Assembly (NCBI RefSeq): GCF_051020985.1
Contig: NC_135000.1
Location: forward strand, 24,210,784 to 24,274,783
Source of the DNA: Nomia melanderi
Taxonomy: Eukaryota > Arthropoda > Insecta > Hymenoptera > Halictidae
DNA: 64,000 bases
Direction: 5' to 3'
Shown here: positions 37,731-48,432 of the stretch, piece after piece
Numbering within the stretch: position 1 is the first letter of the stretch
How the letters are laid out: every line of letters starts with the position of its first letter
Translations under genes and position numbers: made by a program
The notes under the pieces: model-generated
Told to the model about the DNA's origin: nothing
Databases searched by the model: none
What the model saw: the letters and a program-made list of their open reading frames with translations, nothing else

Positions 37731-37777
37731 GTAATTGATAGTTGATCGGCGCAACGTGTCGGCGAACGGGAAAGAGG
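37731..37777 (+). repeat. Direct repeat R2, copy 2
   Basis: This copy lies 1,269 bp downstream of copy 1 in the same orientation. The first 21 bp are exactly conserved, followed by CAACGTGTCGGCGAACGGGAAA against AGACGCATCGGTGAACACGGGAAA in copy 1. A purine tract follows immediately. A much weaker partial match (AATCGATAGTTGGCGCGG) occurs near 45930. Exact conservation of the block inside otherwise diverged sequence suggests selection on it or a recent partial duplication. Confidence 0.65.
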
Positions 37778-37886
37778 GGAGAAAAAGAACCAGCCGCGCA
37801 TAGAGGGTGGGCAGAAGGGAAACGGGGGTATGGGAGGACGGAAGGAAGAAAAGGGGGAAAGAAAAGGGCAGGCGAAGGGAAAGAAG
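37767..37886. repeat. Purine-rich tract
   Basis: About 120 bases dominated by GGGA, GAAA and GGAAG words on the + strand with few pyrimidines, directly following R2 copy 2. It is an imperfect simple sequence. Confidence 0.65.
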
Positions 37887-38249
37887 CAGTCGGCCGTAGT
37901 TAGCGCTAAGGTAGATCGCGGTGGCGATACGAGCGGAGCGTTGGTAGCCGGTAGTATCCGAGGCGTATTTTCCCTCTGCCTCGTTCTCGCGCCCTTCGTC
38001 GTTCGCCACCCCAACCCCCTCCCGCGCCGTTCTCCTCTCGTTTTTCTCCACTCGGCTGCCGCGGGATTGCGAGATTGCCGCCGCGTGAATGATAGCGAAC
38101 GAAGAGTGGCGCTTCGCGTTAAATATGCATCGTTCGGGAGATAAATTGCGCCTTAACCAAGAGCCAGTCGGCCGGGTATTATAATAACCTAATAAAAGTG
38201 ATTAATACCGGACCCGCGCGATATATTACCCTGCAGCGCCGCTGAACCG

Positions 38250-38277
38250 GGCGGCGGCGGCGGCGGCGGCGGCGGCG
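38250..38277. repeat. GGC trinucleotide repeat
   Basis: About nine uninterrupted GGC units. No supported reading frame uses it. Confidence 0.9.
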
Positions 38278-39840
38278 AGGACCGGCACCGGAAAGCTCAG
38301 ACGGTGGTGTCTTTGAACGGTCGGCCGTGACGACGATCTCTCCGCCGTCTCGACGAGGGGAAAACTGGCTGCCTGGTGTCGCTGAAATTTAGTAGAGCGG
38401 CTCGGAATGGTCCTTTTGCGATTCCTTCCCCGATTCTCCGCTGGAGATTCGCTCATTTATCGCCGCCCTTAAGGGGTGGGGCGCGGAAGCTTCAACCGCT
38501 GTGGTTTCATGATATTAACCCTGCAAGAGCGCAGAGGTTTCGCGAATCGGCTGGCACGCCTGGCTCCTTCTAACCAATTCTGATGTATTATCCATCGTGA
38601 AAATGAAATAGCGGAGTTCCATTCAAAAGTAAAATCGAGTTCGCTTAGAATTCATCAATGTTCAACCTTTGACTCGCGATATCGTTAGAAACTGCACTTA
38701 CCGGAATTACTTTAACGTCAATAATTCATTGGAAGGGTAACGAATTCTGCTCCCACTGTGCCCGCGTTTATTCCGGACATGGTATATCTGTAACAGAAAA
38801 GTGATGCTGTATATTCATTTCGCGAAAATTAACGATATTCGCGTTTCATATTCAAGGGGTTAATATTCAAGGTCCGCGTCCATTTTTCCGGGATCTGTAT
38901 GCAATATCTTCCATAATAACGCATAAAGGTTGAATAACTATGTTCGCGGGTACGTCGGATACACTTTTAAGAAAGAATCGAGAGCAGCCGCGATCGAGCC
39001 TCAAATGGAATGCAGTAGCGCCCAAATGGAAGTTTAAATATTCAGGGATAGATTCGCGGACTACTACCGGGCGCAATAATCTCTTTCGCCGGCACGTTAA
39101 AATATGTATACCTTCCGGCGGCCGCATTGAAATTCCGTTTAAACTCTGACATTGTTCCGCGACGCATCCTCGCGGCCCCGGCTCGCGAGGCCTTAATGTT
39201 ATTCATAGCTCTTCGAAAGCGTCCAGCAACGCGCGCGCTGCTCATAGCCGGAAGTGGCGGTCTACGCGCGCGTCAGGGCTCGTCCCTGTTTCCGGGTTGT
39301 CGGAGTCGTGGCGACCGGCTCGAAACATTCGACTGCGCGACAATCGAAATAGCTGATCCAATCATTGAGAAAGTGACTCAGAACGCAATTTAAGGGGGCG
39401 ACGTGGCACGCATCACGCGAAGCAGACATTTTCTTTTCGTCGAAGCCTTTACTTTTCGTCGCTGAGGTGCGGCGTTCACGAAACGAACGACGCACAGGAA
39501 AAGTAATTCGCTGAAAAGGCGGATTCTTATTGCGCCGCAGAGGATCGCTGTAATTTCAGTTAAACGGCCGGCTTTACGGCCTGCCCACCCCCTCTCTCTC
39601 TCTCTTGCCAGTCCGTAAATCCGGTAATTCTTATAGTCGCGAAGAGAAGCCCGATCCCTGGCGAACCAATCCACCCATCGGTAATTGCGTCCGTCGAACC
39701 ATGGGCTTACAAAATACTCATTTTTATGTCATCGCTATTCGCTGCGACAGCTGTTACGTCGCCACTTTCGCGGTTCCCTTTTACATGCGATTCTCCGAGT
39801 GCAATTTCACATACCTTGATTTTCGTTTTTGCTGTAGATA

Positions 39841-39977
39841 TTAACCCCTTGCCTTACAATGTCGTGCACGCTCATGGCGAAGATTTCTAACATGGTTTTG
39901 TTTTACTAGTGCATTGTGAACGATAAACAGTTGTAACAAGTGCAACTACGAGATTAAATCGTACGACAAGGGGTTAA
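39841..39977. mobile_element. TTAA-flanked MITE (piggyBac-type), 129 bp
   Basis: The element is bounded by perfect TTAA duplications at 39841-39844 and 39974-39977. The left terminus reads CCCCTTGCCTTACAAT. The right terminus read inward is CCCCTTGTCGTACGAT, so the two match at 13 of 16 positions with the first seven identical. The interior is AT-rich and has no coding capacity. TTAA target duplication with CCC-starting inverted ends is diagnostic of piggyBac-superfamily insertions. The terminus differs from that of the element at 16.5 kb, so they belong to different subfamilies. Confidence 0.75.
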
Positions 39978-40552
39978 TCTAGTTTTGAATTTTATAAAAC
40001 AAAGCCGATGAATCCAATGCAGCAACAGAGATTATTTATACAGTAACAAATAATATTTACGATTCCTACTGTGATTCGAGACACAAGCACGCAACGGAAC
40101 CGACGTTTCCCATCGTCGCGATAAAACTTCCTCCCGAACATGGAATCTTCGTCGCGCTCCCCTTAGATTTCATCTCGTATCCGCGTTATTTCTATTCGCG
40201 AATATCCGCGGCGCACACGAGCGGCAACGTTCCGTCTGCGTTACGTACGTATCTCTGAAAACCGAACGCACGCCGCGCCGGAGGTTGACGGAGGCGGAGG
40301 AGAGAGGCCGCGCGTCGCAATATCGCCGCCTCCTCTCCAACCCCGGCCTTTGTTTCTTCGAGAAAAGTTTGGCGGAACACTTGTACACGTTGTAACGAAG
40401 CGGGCCGCCTCGTCTGCGAAAGCAATAACAATACCACCTACTTGGCCCGCACGATGCTCCCCGGCTGCCGCGTATGTAAACTACGGCGGAACGTGAAGTA
40501 AAAGAACGATAAGAGGAACTCGGTGCAACCCCCGGCATCCAGCCAGGGACAC

Positions 40553-40663
40553 GCGGAGAGAATGAGAGAGGAGCAGGGAGGAAAAGAGAGAAAGCGGAGC
40601 AACGAAAGGGGAGAAAGAGAGACGGGGAGGATAATAGAGAAAGAGAGAAAGAGAGAGAGAGGC
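40553..40663. repeat. Purine-rich (GAGA/AAAG) tract
   Basis: About 110 bases nearly free of pyrimidines on the + strand, built from GAGAGA, AAAGAGAG and GGGAGG words. It resembles other purine tracts of the window. Confidence 0.7.
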
Positions 40664-43600
40664 CGTAGCGGGGTGGAAGTTTCAGAGCCGCTGGTACTCG
40701 AGAATATTTCTAGGTCGGCGTCGTCTACCTATGCGGATATTCGTATTCTACTTGTCCCACCCCCACTCCGCGGCTGCCCTCGCTTTTTATTCGCACCGCG
40801 ACGCTCGTCGCCGGTTTTTTTTCCATCCCCCGCCATCCGGACCCCGTCTACTCGGCCCGTTTATCCGTCTCCGCTCTCTATCTTCGACCCGGCAACCGTT
40901 CCCCGCCCCCCTGCTCAGAACCGCGTAACCTCTGCCGCCTGATTTATAGTTTTTAATTTGAGTCTCATTTCGACCCCGCCAGGGGCCGCCCGTTAGAGGA
41001 CCAGGCGCAGAAGGGCGCCACAGAGGTCCGCGGAAAAATTCTGGCCAATCTTTTCGAACTTAAGTGGCGTCTTCTTCCATCCATTCCGAGCGGAACGAGG
41101 GTTAGGTGGCGCGGCGCGATCCCGGAGATTCACTTTGGAAGGATCGAGCCACTTCCACGCTCGATTAAGCACCTCGCACCCTGCTCACGGAGTTTTAATT
41201 CCTACCGTTCGCAGATGGACCTTCTTAAGGATGTCCTGCGATAAGGGGGACGGGCGGAGATGTAGATCGATCGAGTAAATGCGCCCCGGGAGGCCGCTCG
41301 GGGAATTAACGCGACCGGAGACAGTGGTGATTGATAACGTCGATAACCTCTGGCGTTGCATGAGTGCTGGTACACTGGAGCCAGCGTTGTATAAAAAAGA
41401 TTCCACTCCGTTCAGAGTTTGGTGCATTGATTACACACCATCAAACCGTGTTCTCTTAACGTTTCCTCGTTCCTTAACAGTATCAACTATTGTCTCTATA
41501 CGAGGCAAACCGCCTTTGTGCGCTCGCCCCGCGAATAAAGAATGAACCTGCATTCAGCGTACAGTATACGCGTACGAAATAAAATCTCGGAGTTAAAAGA
41601 GAAACGGAACAAACTGAAGCTCATATAGTATGCTCCGGCCAAAGAAAGCGCAGAACAAACTTAAGAATATTCATTTAAATAGGAAAAAACCTGCCGCGCC
41701 ACGGTTCTTACGTGTACCAGCTCGCGCGAGAAACTTCCGCGAGAAATTACGTGCGCAGAAACGCTCTGCCGGCCGGGGCAAATGTCGCCGCATTTCCCGG
41801 CAGATCTTTCGTGAATCGTGGCGCGGAACGTCCAACCCTGTCACGTTCACGTGACGCCGATTTCCTGGAAGCCGGCGGAGGATCGAGCGTGTCCGCAATC
41901 GTCGTTCCTCGATGATTGCCCGCGATCATCCGTCCCGTGGTCCGGCGACGCAGGTGTCGCGGGATTCGCACGTTCCAACCGGATATGGGTTGGCATTATC
42001 CCTCTGGAAGAGGAATGAGCTCCGTTTCGCCTCTTTGCTCCCCGTCGCCGCGCCATCGCCGGTTTTTCCGGTCATTCCGGTGACCACGGCCCCGCACAAG
42101 GACGCTGGGAAATGGGCGCGATAATTCGCGCTCGTTTCTCCGCCGCGAAAAAGAAAAACTTATATTTATTAGCGTGCCCCCAGCCGACTTCTGCTTCGCG
42201 GAATCGAACGGTACAAACGGAATCCACGCGCGATTTTTAAACGGCGGGGAAAAAACGCGTTTTAATTAACCCGCGGAACGTGTTACTCGGATGGAATCAA
42301 CGGTATTTTTGCGTTCGTTAATCCCGCGCGCGGTTTTTGCCGGGGTGAGAATAAAATGGAATAGCCGAGGAGTCGCGTTAAATCCGTTGTAAGAGCAATT
42401 CCTTCGTACAGCTTCAGGGGAACTGGAAATTGTTTAATTGTCTTCGCCGCGTTGAGCGAAACGCGCTCCGGTAATAGAATTCGCGACACGAACGCCATTG
42501 GATTCCAGGCCGGCCTTTTTCGCTGGTGGTATCTGTCTCATGCGCATCGGACATGTGTCGTGGCAATACATCGCATGCGATTAATCTGTCCTCAAGCTTA
42601 ATACGTTAATTTGAATATCGAAATGAATTTAAGTTACAACGAGAGACATTTCCACTTTTGTACCTGGAAAATAGTCACGCTGAGGGAAGACGATATTTAT
42701 AGAACATTAAGATTAATTCGGGTCATGTTCGTTTTGCGATTCGAGATACGCCACGACGCGGAGTTCTTATTTTAAAATCGTATAATTCCGTAATTACGTT
42801 AATTCTTCCCGTGATTCGAGTTTCCCGGAGTATCGGGATAACGGGGCGAAACGGGCCGCGTAGATTGGATGGAAAATCGGATTCGCTGAGCCGAGTAAAT
42901 ATTGCGAAAATTTTTTTTCCGTGCCGCGGAGAACCGTAACGCGCTCGGCCAGGCCGTCTACGGGATCGTGCATGCTCGACGAAACTGCTCCGGAGCACGA
43001 AGACAATTTCGCGCGATATCACGAGCCTTCGAGCGGGACCGCACGGCGAGGCTGTTCGTCATCTCGAACCTCTGTCGCGCGCGGGCAGCCCCGGCTTCTT
43101 CTTCCCCGGGAAACACGTGCCAGGACCGACGATGCCGTGCGATAGGCGAGAAAGTCGGGTCGACGCACGTCCCACGATAATGCGGAGAAAAATTCGGACG
43201 GATCGCGCCGAAAAATGTATACAAGAACGGCACAATTTGTCGCGTCGCGTGTTCGCGACCGGACATTTTTCAGAATCACTCCAATTTCACCGCCGATCGA
43301 CGCCACCGCGCGGGATATCCGAATTTATGCGACGAGCTTCCAATGAGATACATACGTTATCCTGGAATCGTTTTGCAAAATTTGTCCTCCGAAATATTTA
43401 GTTATTATAGACAACAGAATACAGTGTATTGTAGTAGGCGTAAATAATAAGATAGAGATATATATTTGAACAATAACAAATTGCATTCACTATATAACAG
43501 AATATCGACACCTCCAACGTTCGCGTACAACCGACTGACTTCACAGCGTCGCCCAGAATGACGAAATGTGTTTGTATTAAAACAAACGGTGTAAAAAGTA

Positions 43601-46600
43601 CGAATATAAACTCCTACAGCATCTATAATTGAAGTGCGTTTCTTCTTCTCATTGAGCTGCTTTAGAAAGACTTCATAACTTCCGTGTAATTACCTTAAAC
43701 GAATGGCAAGCTGTTTTTCATACTCCTTTAAGCTTCATATTTAATGAAATCGGCGGGAAACGAAGCGCAGGTTCGAAGTTCCGCGTTATGACAAATCCGG
43801 TGACCGGGTAAAGCGTTATCAGGGATAAAGGGCGAGACAAATTGCATTCCCGAAAGAAATACCGGTCGTCCGTCCATCGGGACACGGTCGGGCAGCTTTA
43901 AAACATTGTTCCCGAATAAATTGGCCGATATCACGGGGCGCGGCTGGTCTCCTCGATATTCCGCAGTCTCTCGACAACGTCGCCGACCCCGAAGCATCGG
44001 GAAACCGTCCCGGGGATAATACTTTAAACGCTTCTCTCCGGTTCGAACCGTTCGAGACGTCAGAAACTTCCGGCAGAGAATTAATCCTCCGTTTCCGCGG
44101 GATATTCCGGGAATGAAGCCGGGCAAAGTTTCGCCGAGTAGACTGACGTTCGCCGTATATATCTCTCTCTTCCATCTTCGCCACACCTCCCGACCACCTT
44201 TCCCATTCTTCCTCGTTTCTTTCGCTTCGCCCGAGCCGAGCCGAGCCGGGTCGGCGGGGGAGCGGTTTTTATCGATGGAAAAACCGCGGGCCACCGCACC
44301 GCGTCTCGCCCGAGTTCTTTTCAGCCCGTGGATTTCGAATCCGCCGCGGCGCTGTATCGGCGGACCCGGCTAGCCCGGGAACGAGGAAGATTGATGGGGA
44401 AAGTGTGGCTGCGGCTGAGTGGAAAAAATATCGTTTCACCGCGGCCACGGAACTTTCCTGCCGCGGAAATAGAAGAAACTACCATTGTATCTTCTAAGGG
44501 CGTGAGGGCTACCTACGTCACACGGCCGCGCACGGGGAAACGAATTTTCTTTCGTTACACTTCCCCGGTGCCTTTCCTTTCATTATTCGCGAAGAACATC
44601 CAGCCGACGCGCCACGCCGGTTCAAACGGAACCATTCTACATTACCCCGTATGCGGTGTTAGCTCTGCCGCTTCCCTCGGGCCACAATCTTTCCCCGTTT
44701 GTAATAAGAGAATTAATAATTTTAACTCTTTAAAGCTTTCACGAGCAAGAAGTTCTTGGTAACGCGCCGGTCGCTGCTTCCGGATGGGAGCCACGTTTCC
44801 CGAGGAAAAAGTATACTCTCCCGGCTTCTTCGAGTCATCTAAATATTATCAGTGGAGAAGTAGTCGCGGAACCTCCGTACGCGGAAATATTTACACACGC
44901 CCCGTGTGCTCTTGTTAATTCGCAATTTTAACGATGGAAAATGTGCGAATCCTTGGAATTCCACGCGCGGAGGCTGCCCGTGGCGTTGCTCGCGGCGGAG
45001 AGCGCGCGATTAAAATCGTTAATGCGAAGGAATTATCTGTGCCCGCATGAAATGCAGGAAATGGAATTATATGTGCGTCGAAGTACGATAAAAGTGGAAC
45101 GTAAATATGGCATTTAAACGGAGTATTAACGAAACGACGAGTGCTCTTAATATTTCCTTTACGCGTGACAACTGTCATTGTACTTATATCATCGTCACAA
45201 ATAAAACTGCTTTCTACTCTCAATAATTAAACGATTCTTACAAAAGAATCCCAGAAATCGGCGGGCCGGCGAGTCCGGCGCTGAATAAGGCAGACTAAAA
45301 CGTCCCCTTAGAATGCCCGGCTCGTGTGCCCGGGCGCTGTCGATTCGGGTGAAGGAAAACGGCGGGCGAATGTCGTCGCGGGGCCGCCCGGCGCATTTGT
45401 GATTCCGCTCGAGCCCGGCTCGCCGGGGAAGAGAACAGCGCCGGAGAGAATGGGTACGAGCTCGCGCGGATGGAGAGCGAATCGATAAAGAGAGTAAACC
45501 GAAGTGGAAAGCGGCCCTTACGAATTCCATCGGCGAGTGTCTCTTTTACGGCTACTTAAGACGCCGGGGGAGAGACGGCATCGACGACGATGGTCCGGCC
45601 GTGGGAAGCGGAGGCCGTCGCTGACGGTCGCGGCGGCCGTGCTCGAGAGGGGACGGAGACGAGGGTCGATCGGGAAGAGGTGGAAAAAAAAAGCGAGAAC
45701 CGGGGAAAAGGGTGACGAGGCCAGGGCAGAAGAGAATCGAGGCAATCTTGGGTCAGGGCACGCGCGTAAAATATCGGCGCACGGGGAAATTACTCCCCGA
45801 CGTGAAATTTCGACCCTTGGCTGCGGAAATACGTTACGGCGTGATTAGTATATTAAAAGTAACGGCGCAGGGGTTTTCGGGGTGGCGACGTCAGGATTTA
45901 TTTCGCGCGTGGTATGTCGTTGGATGGCAATCGATAGTTGGCGCGGCGAACGGTGGAACTTGTTTTCCACCGTACGCCAATTTTCCTGTATTTCCAGGTG
46001 AAATGTGGTTTTTGGTAATTGCCGTGGGGAAAGCTTGATGTTTCGTTTAATGAAATACCGAGGAGAATATTCTTGGATGAAGTAGTTTGATTTTAAACGA
46101 GTTAATGTATTTAGTTACTTAAACGTATTTGTTACGTTTAAGAGTAAACGTATCCCACTGACGTGACTAATTTATCTATCTTACTGGGTTGAGTTCGGAT
46201 ACTTCATTAAGCTCGGGGATACCCAAGAGGAATTTCTTAGGGCTATATGAGTTGGGCTCGTCGTCGAGTAACATGGATGAATGATCTGATTAAAAGACGA
46301 TGGTGTAGCCCATCCAACTCGTTCGCTTCTGATACTGGTTTCGCCCTCTTATTTTCCGTCGGAGGTAGAACTAATCGGCTGAGTATTCCATGAGTGGCTT
46401 CTCCTCTCTAATTCACGTTAACTATACCTCATCACAGAAGCGAGGAGTCTTTTATGATCGACGGAATGTATGTACGATGCGTGTTTTACCAACTAGGTTG
46501 CAGGAAGAGGCTTCTTTCCTGAATTTAACGTGTTCGACTCCAGATCAATTTACCCCTTAAACCACTTCAATTATATAAATTACTTGAAACTTGACGCTTA

Positions 46601-48397
46601 ATTGAGACCGTATAAAATATTACGATATACGAGATTGTAAAATGTAAGGAAAAGGCCTATTACGCCTGAAGGATGATTGTTGCGACGTCCTTATGGCCGC
46701 TTAATAGCATTCGATTGCGTGGTCAACCTGGAGTTACCGGAATTGCCCGGATTCCTGCATTTCTAATTATGTGCGGCGCTGAGATAGGAATTTTCAAAAA
46801 ATCTGACATTTTCAAACGCGCAGTTACAAAGGTCGAAGAAACGAATCGACGATTAACTCGGAAGAGCCGAAAAGGAAAGAAATCGAATACACGAGCAACA
46901 ATAAAAATATAAGTTACACGGCAACTAAAGTTTACCTCCAACAGCGTAACGTTACAACATCGCAACCATCAACGGTCCAGAGGAGCGCGATTAGAAAATA
47001 AATGTTTTACAGAAACTACTGCCCGAGACAACGGTGGGGAAGAAGTTCGATCACATCTGAGTCGGTGGAAAAGAAGCAGAGGAATCCCGGTTAATGTCAA
47101 CTAAAATATTAATCACGGCTTACATACGCTTAAGGGAAAGGTTCGTGGAAAAAATATCCCGAGGAATAAAAACTGAGAGGAATAATTACCCCGCTGCGAT
47201 CAAAGCATGGGAACCTGGCCGCGACACGGCCGCTCGGGCAATAAAATCTCTTGATTCCAGGCGAGCCACGGGCCAACAGTTCTCACCTTATTACTTACGC
47301 GCAATAAGCCGCGGTGTGCCCGGTCCGCGAGCGTCCGTCGCGGAATAAACGACTCGACAAAGGCGCCTTATAAGCGGGCAAGACCGATGCGCGCACTCTT
47401 TTATCCCCCTTCGCGCCCAAGGTAATCCCAGCCGTTTCACGGCCGCCGCTCGCGCTCCGTTCGCTCTCTCAGAAATATTTATATGCATCTTAAGCTGAAC
47501 GGCACGCGCGCGGGGGTAGGCGACCGTCGAAAAAGATTATTATTAACGCCGCCGCGCCGGTCGACGGCATGGACCGAGCCGATAAGGGTCTTACCAAGGA
47601 GTCCCCTCTCGCGGCGCGAGCGCAACAGGGGTTGGGACCTCGTGAAAAGGGCGGCAAGAGACAGAGAAGGACGTACATAATCGGGTCCTCGATAAGCCTC
47701 GCGCCGCGTCCCTGACAGATACGATGACAGCTCGCGGGGTCTCGAATAAACGGGATCCCCATCGCCGTCATCCCCACCCCTCTGCCCTTCGGTTACAGGA
47801 TGGAAGGCGAAGGGATGCTCGGAATCGAGATAGAAAAACGGGTACACGGTGCGGCGCGAAGATACCGGGTGCGGGTGGAAGGTAGCCGGAGGGTCTGAAC
47901 ACGGAGATAGTGTTAAGGCGTACAGTCGGCGAGGCTACTTAGCGAACCCGTGTCTCCAAATGTGGAGACGAATTAAGCTGTGTGTACCACTTGGCCGTAC
48001 GTTCGATACGAGCGAAAGACACATCCGTGCCACCGCGTATTAAGCGCGAGCTCTGCCCGCGCGCCGTGTCGGTATTCAAGCCCCAGAGGCTTAACGCCAT
48101 CCTGTCCAAGCTTTACTCGCGAGTAAATTGGGCTTCTCCCCGCGCTATCTCCGTCGTCAAGGTAACCGAGACGCTCTCGCCGCGGCTAGATCTACCGCTG
48201 TCTACGTCGAATCCGGGAATCTGAATTCTCCGTCTTTGGCTAACGCCCGGTGTCCCTTGTTAGCAATGATGAGTAGAGGGAATGTAACGCGTGCGAGGGG
48301 GGCGTATCACGTCCTCCGACAGGCACGACGTGTTCGAGATCGAGATTGACGCATTAGTTAGACGCGCAATATTGTCCTACAATCTCCGGAATAACGA

Positions 48398-48432
48398 ACT
48401 GACGAATATTTATTTATTTGTTGCAGGTATGT
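48398..48432 (+). other. Recursive splice site (ratchet point) RP3
   Basis: The junction reads TTTGTTGCAG|GTATGTGAC, with the acceptor AG at 48425-48426 and the donor GT at 48427-48428. ACTGAC at 48398-48403 is a good branch point, with the A 24 nt before the AG. The intervening tract is T-rich (TATTTATTTATTTGTTG). It lies 18,312 bp after RP2 in the same orientation with the same CAG|GTATGT core. The tract has more A than in RP1 and RP2, so it scores slightly lower, but it remains far better than any other CAG|GT junction I found. Confidence 0.8.

Larger units (their letters stand above)
30115..48426 (+). other. Intron segment 3 (18,312 bp between RP2 and RP3)
   Basis: I infer that this segment is removed as one recursive step from the donor at 30115 to the acceptor at 48426. 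No supported exon is present. It contains a GA repeat (31505-31527), a 21-bp tandem duplication (33268-33312), direct repeat R2 (36462/37731), purine tracts (37767-37886, 40553-40663), a GGC repeat (38250-38277) and a MITE (39841-39977). A CAAGGGGTTAA word at 38852-38862 matches the right end of that MITE and may be a solo end. The minus-strand frame 33489-33887 (132 codons) has a more balanced composition than most but no domain. The span 46040-46640 is CpG-poorer than its surroundings and holds a 10-bp perfect stem, CTTAAACGTA/TACGTTTAAG, at 46118-46142. The remaining sequence shows nothing I can name. Confidence 0.6.

Noticed and set aside
37464..38051. 195-codon minus-strand frame
   Set aside because: It runs through a pyrimidine tract (on -) that gives a Phe/Pro/Leu-rich stretch. 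Three overlapping frames of similar length exist, and no domain is visible.
45979..46004. TTTTCCTGTATTTCCAG|GTGAAATG as a possible fourth ratchet point
   Set aside because: The acceptor half is good, but the donor half GTGAAA is weak, there is no clear branch point, and it lies only 2.4 kb before RP3.
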